Source of the DNA: Agapanthus africanus
Lineage: Eukaryota > Streptophyta > Magnoliopsida > Asparagales > Amaryllidaceae
DNA: 64,000 nucleotides
Reading direction: 5' to 3'
Assembly (NCBI GenBank): GCA_030015575.1
Contig: JASDDO010000018.1
Span: forward strand, 230,129,138 to 230,193,137
Shown: positions 1-11,778 of the stretch, one piece after another
How positions within the stretch are numbered: the stretch's first letter is position 1
Layout of the letters: every line of letters starts with the position of its first letter
Program-made: the position numbers and the translations under genes
Notes under the pieces: generated by a model
Databases searched by the model: none
What the model was told of the DNA's origin: nothing
The model's input: the letters and a program-made list of their open reading frames with translations, nothing else

Positions 1-1034
1 ATATCCAAGAACTTGTAACCTGTACCATGTAGCTGACATGGGTCAAAAGCACCTGTTTATTTGTAAAATACATAAGAATGGGGAATATAATAATGCAATA
101 TTATGGTATGAACACCACCTAAACCATACCTATTTTAAAAACGACGATTTGTATCGTTTAAAAGCGACCGTATGATTCTTGTGTAGATAGATACACCCAA
201 TTATTGTTCATGTTGTGTAGGATATTACCCCTCGTGATGTACATTCCACATGCCGGTATTTAATGCTATATGATATGATTTGCTAGTACACCTGCACAAT
301 GACCATTGATGCGCATGTTACACATACACAGATTTGCCGGCTCACACACATTCTTCATCGGTGACTGCCATGTCGCTGACACAGCAGAATTGCCATGTTA
401 CTTATGCAGTTGAATTGTTGTGCTAATTACATAGTAGAACTTCAATATTATGAGATTAATATTGAAAGTAAAGGTACATTCATTGTTCAGTACTATCACT
501 TGACATGCTTGCATGATATACCCGATATGCTTATATTACTACTCTATGTTGCATACATCGTTCCTTATGGTTATATGCTTGCATTATATACCGATATGCT
601 CATATTACTACTCTATGTTGTACATCATACTTTATGGTTATCTGCATTGAGATGTTGTTTTTATGAGATCTCTGGATTTAAGAGCCGTGGTTATATTTTA
701 AAGGAAATTGCCTATTGTTTTAAAAACACGGTTTCTCTTGATATGATATTTCGAGACGTCCACCATGAGTTTTCTCAGTTATGAGCATATTTTTAAGACC
801 AGATTCGAGGAGTTGGCAAATGTCGTTTGTGGATATATGGTGGACCCGGTATGGTACCCCTGGGCAAGAAATGATTTTTGTGGTGTAGACGATGAGCCTG
901 GCAGAGAGACTACTACCTACCGGTGATTGTATAGAGCTCGGCGGATATCCGGAGGATACCGTTTTGGAGTTGTGATACGAAATGGATATGAGGACCGATC
1001 TGAGGATGCGGCGCTTGAGATATGAGGATTTACT

Positions 1035-1125
1035 TGTCCATATTGGACACGGTTTTTTCATGATGTTCGAGTGTCGGTGTTGGACACTCAGGTTCCATGA
1101 TTTTGATGTGTCCTTGATAGACACA
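1035..1125 (+). other. Three-hairpin module in family-E LTR (copy F)
   Basis: Three consecutive inverted repeats are visible: TGTCCA/TGGACA (1035-1049), GAGTGTC/GACACTC (1069-1089) and TGTGTC/GACACA (1107-1125). The same three positions form hairpins in E1, E2 left and E2 right with different but still complementary stems. Part of the module is repeated after the microsatellite, with GAGTGT/ACACTC near 1232-1252. Function is unknown; a structured RNA in the LTR transcript is an inference. Confidence 0.6.
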
Positions 1126-1139
1126 CGTGGTTGATATCC

Positions 1140-1169
1140 TCACACACACACACACACACACACATATAT

Positions 1170-1211
<42 letters not shown>
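1140..1211. repeat. CA/TA compound microsatellite
   Basis: A run of CA dinucleotides (about 1141-1163) passes into TA dinucleotides up to about 1211. It sits between two copies of the hairpin module. Open frames across it, such as one on the minus strand encoding alternating Tyr-Ile, are artefacts of the repeat. Confidence 0.9.
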
Positions 1212-1212
<1 letters not shown>

Positions 1213-2225
1213 CATATGTTTTCATGATGTTCGAGTGTCTGTGTGGAACACTCAGGTTCCATGATATTGTTTTGTATCGTTGATGGACACGTGGATGATA
1301 TCCTCATGCATACAGGCATATGATGTTAGATGTTTATTTATATATGACATTGCATTGATAGATTGTTGACATATATGCATACATGGTCATCCTAAATATC
1401 AGAATATTACCTGCAGGATATAGTGATATCATAGTATTATTACCTTCAGGAAGTAGTGACCTAGGAAATCGTTGTTTTATTCGATTTTTACTTGCTGATG
1501 TTTTCTACTCACGAGTTGGAAACTCACCCCCGTTGTGCCACAGTTCTTGCAGGTTTGACCGCTTGGGATCAGTTGCGGTATTGCTGGCATACAGCTTCTT
1601 CCAGGGTGCTTTCCTTTGGTAGGTGGGACACATGTTGGATTGTGCCCACTCTCGTACTGTTATATTCTATTGTTTCTAGATAAACTCCATCACATCACAT
1701 CAGATCAGATCAGGATTAGACATTGTATATTGGTAGACCTAATCAGACTTGGTTGTGCGAGACTTAGAGCGATGGGGTATTCTCGCTTTTCTTGGGTTTT
1801 GATGTCTTGCATTATTTATTTGTTCTTTCTGGGTTGATTCTTCGCCGTTGGGTGTCGTATATATGTTATTGCGTAGTTGTGATTCTACCAGTTAGCGAAG
1901 AGCTAGCTCCCGCTTGGGGATGCCTATATATTATTGTGTATTTGTTTTTGGATCAAAATATACAAGGGAGGTACTGCCCAAATTTTTTAAAAACGAAACA
2001 TGTTTTCAACTATAGTATAATCCACTTGCATTTTTATGTTTCATTAGCTATGCATTTAAAGAAAAACATGATTTATTATACCTTTATTTCAAAACTGCAC
2101 CCCCACTATTTTCCGCAAAAAGGTTTAGATTCTCTGGGCTTCGGCTTACTTGATTTACGTCACGCCTTCAGACATTGCGTAATTTAAGTGTCGTCACGTG
2201 CTAAATTTACGGGTCGTGACAAAGT

Positions 2226-2237
2226 TGGTATCAGAGC
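2226..2237 (+). other. Primer binding site (initiator-Met tRNA), element F
   Basis: TGGTATCAGAGC starts five bases after the LTR end GTGACA. It is complementary to the 3' end of plant initiator-Met tRNA, the usual primer for these retrotransposons. It fixes the LTR boundary and the + orientation. Confidence 0.85.
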
Positions 2238-2700
2238 GTTAGGTTTAACCTTGGTTTGAGTCTGGGTTTGACTATGCGGAGTCTAGGGCGTATGTATTCG
2301 GAACCTAGGCTTGACCTTACGGAACATAGATTTGATAAAGGGGGGGTATTAGACCCGAACTTTCGTTTCATAGGTTGACCTTGATTGATGGGGTAGGTAG
2401 CTTGAGTAGAGTGACGTACCGTACGTATTTTCCGCGGCATATTTACGATACGATGCTCCACTTAAGAAACCTTAAGATGTACTTATCTTGAGATCTATTG
2501 ATACTATTCATTCCTTTGATCATATATCTATTTAGGAACTGTTGATTATTTCATTCATTGATCTATCTTCTTCGATACCTGCTTGAGCTTCCTGTCACCA
2601 TGGTTTGAGCACAGATTGAGCTGTTGCTGGTGTTGCGGTCAGGGCGAGCTCGTCACGGACGAGGACAGACCATGTTGTTTTTTGGTGACATAGTGACGTG
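2238..2700 (+). mobile_element. Truncated internal region of element F
   Basis: This segment aligns with the first several hundred bases of E1 internal DNA (27008-27400). Shared landmarks are TTTGACTATGCGGAG, AGTGACGTACCGTACGTA and AAGAAACCTTA, then a weaker match around the GAGCTCGTCA segment near 2650. Similarity fades after about 2700, so the rest of F is deleted or displaced. No reading frame is kept. Confidence 0.65.
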
Positions 2701-3540
2701 TAGGTATAGTGTTGTTTTGTGATCTCTCGTTTGAGGCAAGTGTTCGGTTTTGGAATGACTTTACTTCCAAACCCCTCCCTTTTGATTCTTGCATTTTACA
2801 CTTCTTTTCTTAATTATGAAATTTTATTATGTTCTGCTTGATAGGATATATCATTTTGAATGGTTGCGAATCAAGCTTTAACATATATCATATTCCTTCT
2901 TTACATTTTATCGTTGCTATATTATGATTTGAAGATGAAATGAATACGGAATTATGTTAAGTGTCACAACTAGCTAGATAGGATTTATAGCATACTTGCA
3001 TATATTCTATACTTACTAACTTAACTTAACTAAATCCATATTCATTTCATTTTCAAACTCAATTTTTTAGTTTCCGTTTAACTTAACCTTGATATCGTAT
3101 TCTAACCCGACGCGTGTTTCGGATAGATACAGCATACTTTCGCAATTCAAATGGAAACTAAAAAATTGAACTTTGAATCAAAAAGGAGAGTTGGGGGTAA
3201 AAGTCGTATTTCACTCATACTAAACCTTAGCCTAAGTTTTCCCTAAAACAAACCTTTCTTCTTTTAATTATTGCAACACGTGATAAACTCCTTTCCCAAC
3301 CTCTTTATTTATAACTCAAATTGATGTCGTGATATCCACTCCTTGTGGTTCGACCCGTGCTTGCCGGCTTGCTTCATCGCACCGTGCACTTGCGGTATTT
3401 TTAAAACTCGAGACTCACATCGTGCATTATTTTTCACCAACGAAATCGACATATCTTAATTAAACAAAACTCGACAAAAGCACGACACCGTGAGTTTCGA
3501 ATAGGTGGTGCAGGAATCCTGATATTCCCCTATTCCTAAG
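2700..3540. other. Unassigned stretch with possible gypsy remnant
   Basis: No gene is supported here. The first part is AT-rich and unique within the window. An inverted repeat lies at 3051-3178. Around 3300-3400 a segment with TGTGGTTCGACCCGTGC and CACCGTGCACTTGCGG resembles, from memory, a motif common in the untranslated parts of plant gypsy-type elements. That assignment is weak. The right end merges into a minus-strand copia fragment. Confidence 0.35.
3051..3178. repeat. Inverted repeat with about 30-base arms
   Basis: Bases 3051-3080 and the reverse complement of 3146-3178 share CAATTTTTTAGTTTCC plus flanking matches. The arms are separated by about 65 bases. This could be a small fold-back or MITE-like remnant, but no target duplication or transposon termini were recognised. 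Confidence 0.5.
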
Positions 3541-3956
3541 GAACCAACGTTCCCCTGCTCAGTATAATAAGAGGGTTCGGTAAATACATCAATGTTATTA
3601 TCTTGATTAAGGCGTGACATTGGTTGCAGCCTGGAGAGAGAGAGAGAAGGAAACACGTTAGCGTGCACTCTTTGCAAGATTAGATTGGTTATTATCTTAT
3701 CTAATCAGGATGGCTCCTACTGTTTTTTATCAAATCTTCCTTCAAACCCTAAAAGGTAAGATTAGCCAGGATTAATTACACCCTACAAGTTCGCCAATCG
3801 TTCGGCCAGGCCAGTGTCGGTACTTTAAGGGAGGTTCACCGTGCTTTCGCACGGACCTAACTATCTCATAGAAAGTATGCAATCTCATTGCAAATTACAA
3901 CACTTGAAATTCCCGATAATGTTTTTACCCCTAGATTCCTATGACCTTGATGAAGG
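3540..3956 (-). pseudogene. Copia leader and gag N-terminus fragment
   Basis: Read on the minus strand, this matches the end of the leader and the gag start of Cop2 (14080-14600): the pyrimidine tract ending CTCTCTCTCTCCAG, then a start codon and a peptide beginning MSRLNQDNNIDVFTEP, against MSGLNQDNNMDVLTEP in Cop2. Similarity continues upstream through the leader until about 3950, where the LTR of G begins at 3957. Downstream, the match ends shortly after the residues GNVGS. Only the first 25-30 Gag residues remain, so it cannot be functional. It is a truncated relic of a Cop2-like element. Confidence 0.75.
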
Positions 3957-5172
3957 TGTTGGGGCCTCATCCGCACGCGCAACTGTGCATGTTTTGGAAA
4001 TAGAATCGGTTTTGGAAATAGTGCGCACGCGAGCTCGATCTCGTTTTAAAATTTATAAAAACTGCAAATGCATGGCGCGTTGTAGCGAGCCAGCAAGTAC
4101 GGGTCGATCCGCAGGGAATTGTGTATAAGGTTTTGTTGGTTTAAGATTCGAGAACAAAGAATAGGTTTGGTCTATCACAAAAATAAAAATACGAAAATGT
4201 AGAAAACAAGTTAAGAAAAAGTAGACGTGGCTTTGGCTCTGATGGTTGAATCGTGGCGATATCTTCGACGCTCCCTTGATCATGAGTTGTCCGACCTTGT
4301 GGTGATCCTGACGCGACGCATGACTTGTCAAGGTGGTTGCAAAGCATAAGTCGTCAAGTTGCTGATATTTGACGTAAACATGAAACGAGTCCGTTTTGTT
4401 CACTTACCGTTCGTATGTTCAAGCTTGGGATATCAACATAAGCACAAGGGTTAGCAAACATACATCAAAAACACAAATTAGTGCGTGAGAGCAAATGATT
4501 TTAGTGTTAAGTGTGCTAAGTGTTTGTGATAGTATATGGTATATGAAACCCAAAGATTTGTCAAGTCACTTGATCACAAAATACCATATCTAAACTTAGA
4601 AAACTTAACACCAAATTGATTTTAACTTAAACATTATGAAATGGGGAAGGGGAGTGAATATGGTATATGAAAAGGTTACAAAGTAACCATGGTTTCAAAA
4701 TACCATATCACATCAATACATGCCACAATCATTAAGTTAGAATCACAAATATAAGCACATTAAACATGAAAAAGAGGAGGAGGAAGGCGAAGCCTTTCAT
4801 CTCATTTCCTTACCATTACCACAACCAAATTGATCAGTTACACGTAATGAAAAGAAAAGCAAGTAAACTAACAAAGCAAAAGAACAAAGCAAATTACAAA
4901 GCAATATTATTAGCACTTGATGTAGTTGAGATAAAAGATGTTGGTTACTTGTTCAACCTCCATAATGAAGCTCTTAAAAGAAATCTTCAAGAGGGAAGAA
5001 GAAGATGAAGAAACCAAGTTTAACACACACAACTCTCAAGCTAAACCAAAAACAATGCGAAACTATGGAAAATAGTGTAATTTTTTACATCCTTCCCATC
5101 TTAATATCTGTTCTGGTATTTATAGGCTCAACTCCAGAATAAACAAACAATATAGATGGACTGATGTGACCC
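3957..5172 (-). mobile_element. LTR of element G (3' LTR, minus strand)
   Basis: This segment is a direct repeat of about 20482-21693, the two aligning over about 1.2 kb. The left end TGTTGGGG reads CCCCAACA on the minus strand, as expected for an LTR terminus. At the other copy a minus-strand primer site follows immediately, so the LTRs are in minus orientation and this one is the 3' LTR. The right boundary, near 5172, is only where similarity to the other copy stops; no polypurine tract was found there. Open frames inside are not conserved and are not called. Confidence 0.75.
4532..4708. other. Tandem fold-backs with ATATGGTAT/ATACCATAT arms
   Basis: Two successive inverted repeats share outer arms ATATGGTAT and ATACCATAT (about 4537-4590 and 4658-4708). 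The second has an inner stem GGTTAC/GTAACC with a three-base loop. Both are kept in the other G LTR (about 21060-21240). Could be a transcriptional or RNA element of the LTR; role unknown. Confidence 0.6.
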
Positions 5173-7279
5173 TGAGAAATGACCAGAAGAAAAATTGGGA
5201 GATTTGGAGACAAGGGACCCGGTGGTGTCGGTCTTGTTGGGGGGTCTCACCGGTTTGATTGTAAGCAATTGGGCTCGTGTTTGTGTAGTGGCCTCGAGTG
5301 CACTCAAAAAGTCCACTGGTAGTGTTTGATTTCTTTATATCATCTTGGTTTATACTCAGTAGAATTTGAAGGGAAACTTGAACTTTATATCACATCATAT
5401 CTTTTTGCATTTATCACACCTCAACTCACACATGCCCACTTGCTCAAGTTGTTTTTCCAAGGCAGCCCTCACTATGGTCCTAGGATCAAAAAGCTAGTGC
5501 ATACATGTATTGTGTTGGACCAAAATTGTGTACACTAGATTATTTGCAAAAGATCTTCTTGAACATTGATCGGTTTTCTGTACTGATTGCAGTGTCGGTT
5601 CCCTAACGTTATATTCATGATTTTGAGTGTCTTTCCAGTATTTTATCATGAATACTTGTAATTTGTATTTACTAAGCAGACACTGGTTAAAAGCACTGAT
5701 ATACACAAAATTGATAATGAATGAAAGGTATTTAAATGCAGTTTTCTTTGATGAACAAATACTCCTAAACTTATCTTTTGCTCGTCTCGAGCAAAACAAA
5801 ATCCTATCCTCACTTTCGTAGGGAACGCGATTGCACTGAGCACATGCAACAAGCCGTTAAATCTCTAGGTGTCCCTAGTAGGAGGAGTGTTCTCTCCTGA
5901 GGGTTTTTTCAGCGGATTGCACCCACAAAATCCAGTCAAGTTAGCGTTGTGAAGAAACTGTTGATTCTAGTCTTAAGGTTTAAGAATCAAGGGTAGAAGT
6001 TCTATTATCCAAGTTAGAAACGTCAAACCCTATTTTTCACTCCTCACAATTTATTTAACATAATCTTATATGCGTCTTTACGTGGTTGTGCGAGTAGTAT
6101 CGATAAGTTTTTAAGAACTTGATTAGGGTCATCATGTCATAATTACGAACTAGGATAGACTTCTAAAGGACCACATGAGTTTGAAAAGACTTAAGATTTT
6201 CTCAAGTTTCGTTCTCCAGTTAGGTTTCAAGTCAGAATTTATATCATTTTTATCAGAGAGCCAAAGTCTTTTTCTTCACTTGTACATTTCAGCTGTTTTT
6301 ATTCATACACACCCTTAGTTATCGTGCAAAACGGCTTTATAAATATAAACCTTCATATCTCCGCGAAAAACTGTTTTAATAGAAAACTCGTATCCGCCAA
6401 GATTATTCTCCCACAAAGAACCGTGAGGACTTTTAACTTGGAGAGAACACTTACTTAGCTTGTTTTATTTAGAGATTGGAAACTTAGCGAGATTTGGGTC
6501 AATGACTCCCAAACAAGATGGTTTTAGGGCATTAGGTGTGAAAACAACCCAAGGACTTAATTACCCAAGTTACCAAGGCCACAAAACAAAAGACTCATTT
6601 TATTTGCATTTAAATATTCTTTAGGCAGTGCGAACAGAGATATAACCAGTTTTTCTTTTAAATTCTGAAGACGTGATCATGTGGATAAGGTGTGTAATTA
6701 CTCCAACAAGATTCCAGATGGGTTATTTTTCAGACTTTTTAGCTTCCATTAAAACATTAATAATATCCTTCATATTCACTTTACTTTATGAACTATTCTT
6801 GTTATTACTTAACTCAGAACAAACTTGTTTGATCCTAAAAATGTTTATCAATTTTTAAAAAGGTTAAAGACATGTTAAACATTCAACAAATTCTCAAAAA
6901 CATATGACACGTGTAAAGTGTTATAAAAGACATATACGGTTAAACTCAAAGGAGGGTTATCTTTCGGGTTGCAAATCTTTCAAAAAGGATTTAATTATCT
7001 ATATCTTTTCACCCGAACCGTCAGACTTCGAATCTAAGTTCCCCAGCTAGCTAACATAACGAACAAGTTTTTATGTTTTTGGAAAAACGATTTCAATTTT
7101 TATGGGGTTTTTAATATGTATGCAATGAAGAATATACACATGATGCAGAAAAATAAACACAGTGCTCACCCTCAAACCTGAGTTTTATGATGTCCTCATC
7201 GTTGCCCTCGTCTCCGGTAGTTAGACTTAGACATCAGGGTGAGAATTTTATTCAAAGAAAAAGAAAAATCTAAGACTAA
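5173..7279 (-). mobile_element. Element G internal DNA, non-coding or decayed
   Basis: This is the 3' internal region of minus-strand G. I see no conserved protein here: no reverse transcriptase, integrase or protease motif in either strand. Apart from the hairpin at 5776-5796 it is featureless AT-rich sequence. The element therefore appears to lack pol, like non-autonomous gypsy derivatives, or pol has been deleted. Confidence 0.5.
5755..5797 (-). other. Conserved gypsy-type 3' hairpin motif
   Basis: TTTTGCTCG/CGAGCAAAA (5776-5796) is a perfect 9-bp stem with a 3-base loop. On the minus strand it is followed by AAGATAAGTTTAGGAG. From memory, plant Athila/Tat-like elements often carry a similar stem followed by a T/G-rich segment between pol and the 3' LTR. 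Orientation and position fit G reading on the minus strand. Confidence 0.5.
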
Positions 7280-8754
7280 TTACAGCATATAAACGTTAAA
7301 AGATTGGGTTAGTCCAGATATTAATACCAGCAATTTAAAATTTTTGTCTATATAAAACAAGGGCTGGTAAAAGAATATGTATATAAAAAAGAAAAAAGAA
7401 AAGGAAATGAATATGTTAGAAATTAGTGAAGGGCATGTGTGCATGAAAGTAGGAATCAGAAGACGCTGAATGGAAAGATGAAGTTTTGAAGGAGTCAAAG
7501 AATTGTTGCCCGAATGAATTGAATTTTCAAGAAGCGCGTGTTGAGTTTCGAAGTCAAGCTCGTTTAAAAACTGAAGTTCATCCGCAAAAAGTTCAGCAAA
7601 AAAAAGGTTCGTAGAATGTTCCCAAATTGATTCTGAATCAAACTCACCAAGAATATCAAGTTCATCCACGAATATCTCCTCAAAACTCGGCATGAAAGAA
7701 TGTTTTCAAGGTTGTCTTCCTTCCAATAATCCTTCACAATCCTACTCTTGTTGCAATAGCTCCCAATTCCCGAAACGAGTTCTCTCTCTTCACATTCTCA
7801 AATGGGTAGGTTCATGTCATTTAAAAATGTAGGTTCCCACACTAACGTTTTTTCCGAAACAATATTAACAGGGGATACAAAAATTGTGTGTTCCTGATCA
7901 TTGATTTCCTCTAACAATTTATCCTAACCATACCCGTCAAAATCACAAGCTTCCTCCTCTAAAATTGGAGTGTAAAAATCAATCGATTCAAGTATTTCCT
8001 GTTCAAGTAGTACCTCGGTTAAATCAAGTAGTACCTCGGTTAAATCAACCTCTAAATCATAAGTGACAAGAGGTTCAGTTGGTACCTAAAGGCTAGTGTC
8101 GGACTGACTTGGAGGGTTTTCTTGTGTGTCCTGATAATACTCAGTCAATTCAATGGTATCATCATCTATGAAATAATCAAAATTTGTTAGATCGTTTATC
8201 TGCCTCAGGTGACTTCCTAGATGACAGATATTTACATTATTTGGTTCCAATTGACCATGTTCACTACTTAGAATCCTTACAGCTACATGCTCTTCGATTC
8301 TAGCCAAAGATTGAGCTTGAGCGTGAAACAATTGCTCAGACTGCTGTTTTAATAGGGCTAGCGTCATAGCTTTTTGATTCTCGACCGTAGTCATCACTTC
8401 AATACCCTTCTCTAAAGCGGTCAATCTAGCATCCATCTCACCATCATTCCCTAATGATGTGTCAGTTGTTTCAGGAATGGAGGGTTGTGACGGTGGTGAT
8501 GCTAATGCAGTTACCCTATTGACCTCTTTCTCTAAATCTTCAATTTTTAGGTCGCTAATTGAACTGTGGCTGGGTTCAAATGTGTTAGGTGGGTGACCGT
8601 TATCAAAAATCTGGGACGGTTGGTCACCCCCTAGAAAAGGACAATTTTCATGAATGTGGGAAGAATCGTAGCAATTTGAACAAAAGAATTGGGACTGAGT
8701 ATAAATAAAGGAATAAGAATCGTGAAAATTTGAATTAAATTGTGTATCACCCAT
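7280..8754 (-). pseudogene. Gag-like gene of element G, broken by stops
   Basis: The intact N-terminal part runs from a start at 8754 to a TAG at 8086 (222 residues). Residues 24-37 form a zinc knuckle, CSNCYDSSHIHENC (C-x2-C-x4-H-x4-C), as in retroviral-type Gag. This is followed by a predicted coiled-coil stretch rich in Leu, Glu and Lys (about residues 65-160). Reading on in the same frame past the TAG gives an acidic segment with further stops. A 21-base tandem duplication lies near 8004-8045. The last part, 7693-7280, is open in another frame and begins MPSFEEIFVDELDILGEFD. I read this as one decayed frame. It would package element RNA; no pol follows. The Gag call rests on the zinc knuckle and on context. 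Confidence 0.55.
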
Positions 8755-8927
8755 ATCAACAAGAATTCACAAAAATCACAAAAACCAAGAATATCACACC
8801 CCTAATAGTCTACGTTATGCTAAGTCAACTAGACCTGCTCAAGAACCGATTGTCGAAGTAAAACTATGTCAAGAAATAGGCTCAAGATATAAGGATCATG
8901 AAGCCAGCTAAGTGCAGAGATAAGGGG

Positions 8928-9010
8928 AGGTTTTCCAACACTTTCGTGAAGTTCCTTAATTAGAATAACCCTTTCTCATGAACACTTTCCTAGACACCTT
9001 GTGAACGATA
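8928..9010 (-). repeat. Leader segment shared with copia A
   Basis: The reverse complement contains TTAATTAAGGAACTTC and GTTGGAAAACCTCCC, the same blocks and order as 39220-39260 in copia A. The upstream part (AGGTGTCTAGGAAAGTGTT against AGGTGCCTAGAAAGGTGTT) also aligns. In both elements it sits upstream of the gag start, in sense orientation. Origin by template switching or fragment capture is an inference. Confidence 0.6.
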
Positions 9011-9538
9011 TACCGTTAAGCGGTGTTCAAAACATAGTTAACTTCTCCTAATGAGTGCGAAGTCCTTAAAGTCCAAGTTCTAGTTGATTTTAAAGTACTG
9101 TGGGTATGCAAGAATGCAGTTTTGTGATTTGTGGGTTATGGAGAAAAGTGATGAAATCCTTTACCGTATCTTGTTTGGTCGTGCCCTTAATATTCGTATT
9201 AAGATGCAAATGCGCAATCAATAAAAGAATTTAAGAAATTAAGCAATTTAAGCAATTATTTTTTGTTTAGGCTTAAGCGCTACAACAAATACAGGTTAGT
9301 TCTCTGTGCAATTGGTGGTAAGTTTGTGCGAAGAATCCTGCAGAAGATAAATATTAGAACGCGGCGGATTTGAGCGAAGGTGTTAGAAAAATACGTACCG
9401 ATGCGATTTTGGGTTAAGAAACCCTCTTGAAGTGATTACGGGTATTTGAATGTTCGCTTGCGCGGGTCAAACTACCCGGATCTTTGGCACTGTATTTCAC
9501 CAACGTCTTGTAATTGAACATGAATCTTGCTCCGCACG

Positions 9539-9543
9539 ATCGC
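9539..9543. repeat. Target-site duplication of Cop2, left copy
   Basis: ATCGC lies directly before the Cop2 5' LTR and is repeated at 20015-20019 directly after its 3' LTR. This shows a complete insertion and fixes both ends. Confidence 0.9.
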
Positions 9544-11764
9544 TGTTAGTTATGTATATGCTCTAGTGGTCATTGTTGTACATATGATGTATATTATAGT
9601 GGATGCTTGGATATATATAGAGAGGACTTTCTTGCTCGATATGATAGTATGCTATATGGTTGCTCTTTATCTTAACATGTTGACTTGAATTGTATTACTG
9701 TCTTACACTCACATGTTGATAAAGCCTTTAGGATATGTACTTGAAAACTAGGACTATGATGAAGATCATACTAGTGGGGCGAGGGTAGTCCACGAGTATA
9801 TCCTATAATTGTTCCTAATCGAGGATGTATCGAGACAGGGCATCGATACTCCAGAGTAGACTAGCGTATACGTATCTTGACCCATATGATGGGTGATGGA
9901 TGATCCCACATCCATTGGTGTTTGACATCAAAGATGGTGTACGGGTGCTAAAGAGATACTGGGTACACTGAACGGACTCGCCGAGAACTCCTAGATGGTA
10001 TTATACTTATTGTCAGATCGCAGTTCTCTGGTGACACTGGTACAGGTTAGTCTGTAGACCCGAGATCATCATAGAGTGTTGTGTGATTCCCATTGTGCTT
10101 TGATTTCCGCCTTACCACGTTCATGAGAACGTGCAAAACAGTGGCTTTTGGGTACAGTCCCGAATCACATGGAGGCAATGAGAGATAGGAGGGGTTTCGT
10201 CTCTCCCGGTATTGGGGGTTGATATTGCACTATGTTCGTTTGGCTATAACTGGAAGTCCCTGGCCAGGGCTGATATGGAGATCTACTGTTAAGTGTTATC
10301 AGTAGTTTCTCGACCCGTTATGAGCCTCACATCGGCACGACTTATCGGTTACTGGGGTCTGACGTATACCACCCCTAGACTGGATATGCGACATATCAGA
10401 CGAAGAGATCGGACTGTACGGTAGTGTTACTGATTGGATTCGCAGGAGTATGTACAGGCTTGCTTGTTGATCTTCTGGTCGTTCAATACCCGGGTGGCTG
10501 TTACGTTTAGCTGACCGCTTGCAGCTTGTGGGTGTTTGATATGATCATCACCTACTGCCAGCGTATTGACGAGTCTTTAGAGTCCTACACAGAGCTTTCC
10601 TAGCTCAGACGAAACGGAGTAGGAGCACATATGTGATATGTGTGGGACCAAGAGTAATACATGTATGTGATACTGTATTCTATTCTCGCGATATATGATA
10701 TCGGCCGGGTATATGTGATATAGCCGGGTTATCGGATCAAGTGTTGGTTCGATAAAATGATACATATTATATTGGTCGGTTATATCTAATATAGAAGGAT
10801 TATTAAATCAAGTATTGATTTAATAATTTAATGTATAATTATATATGTGATATATTACAATACATTAACTAATATAAGCTCACTTAAGCAATTCTTTTTC
10901 TCACTTAGGATATATTGATATATATGTGATATATGTTAAATGTATTCTTTTCTTTTCTTACAAAATTATATATATGAGATATGTATAATTGTAACATGCA
11001 AGGTTACACATGCAACATGAATAAGAGAGACTTATACCATGCTAGGGTTAAGAATAGGGTTTACATTTTATTTTAGATAAATCAAAATTATGGGTTTTTG
11101 CAAAGATATTTTTCTTAGTTGACTTGGTCCACTCTTTTGTCAAGCCTAAGGTATTTGTTAATCTAACTTTAACCCTAGCCTATGGTTTATTCTCTACATG
11201 AGTTAGAAATGATATTTACTAACTCAGCATGGTTTCATTTCAAACCTAAGCTCACAATTATTCTTTCATCACATCATCTTCTTCTTCCTCCAAAAGCTTG
11301 CTAGCTTTTTCTTTGGTGATAAAAGATTGTGAGAAAAAGAAAACTAAAGAGACCAAAATTCTTACTTCATCATCTTCTTCTACACTAGCCATATAGATTA
11401 GTATGTTAGCTTCACTAGTTCCTACATACTGAAGAGAAAGCTTGATTCCGTGTTTCCTCGAAGTAGATCATCTCGGATTTCGAAGACTACAAGCAAGGAT
11501 GCATCATACGACTTGTAGAGCCTCTCAAGAGTCCTAGAGTTCATGGATCGCAGTGAAGGGACCACTACACGGAGCTTATGAAGCATAGGAACAGACTACA
11601 AAGGTTGTAATCCCTATCACTTAGAAGTAAAGTTGTTTTCTTTATCGATTTCGTATGATTCTTTAGTTAAGAACCTAGGGTTAGGGTTATTTAGAATGGC
11701 AAAATTTTAATTTCGCATAGACGATGCCCCCGAAACCTTGCTGCCGTGCTAGACAACCCAACAG
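9544..11764 (+). mobile_element. Cop2 5' LTR
   Basis: The LTR starts TGTTAG and ends ACCCAACA, 2221 bp long. It repeats at 17802-20014 (2213 bp). The copies differ at several percent of positions by eye, more in the first 200 bases, so this insertion is much older than A or B. The right half contains several AT-rich inverted repeats. No gene is seen; short frames in it are shadows. Confidence 0.92.
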
Positions 11765-11765
11765 T

Positions 11766-11778
11766 GGTATCAGAGCCT
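11766..11778 (+). other. Cop2 primer binding site (initiator-Met tRNA)
   Basis: TGGTATCAGAGCC follows the LTR end after one spacer G, the same spacing as in copia A (37394-37406). Confidence 0.9.

Larger units (their letters stand above)
1..2221 (+). mobile_element. Family-E LTR, right-hand portion (element F)
   Basis: This stretch matches the right-hand part of the E1 LTR that ends at 26991. Shared landmarks are the segment around 770-860 (like 25590-25690), three small hairpins at 1035-1125, the block at 1490-1560 ending in a short CCCCCGTTGTGCCACAG run (like 26330-26345), and the terminal GGTCGTGACA. The LTR ends at 2221, followed by an initiator-Met tRNA primer site. It is therefore the 3' portion of a 5' LTR on the + strand whose start lies outside the window. 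No coding role is apparent; short open frames here are not conserved in the sister LTRs. Confidence 0.8.
8755..9543 (-). mobile_element. Leader of element G, upstream of its gag-like gene
   Basis: On the minus strand this lies between the primer site (20458-20475) and the gag-like start at 8754, and is interrupted by Cop2 at 9543. No gene is supported. Bases 8928-9010 match the copia A leader at about 39170-39265 in the same relative orientation (see the shared-leader entry). The last five bases, 9539-9543, are the left copy of the Cop2 target duplication. Confidence 0.55.

Noticed and set aside
4766..5008. 80-codon Lys/Arg-rich frame
   Set aside because: Inside the G LTR, antisense to the element, and not kept in the other LTR.
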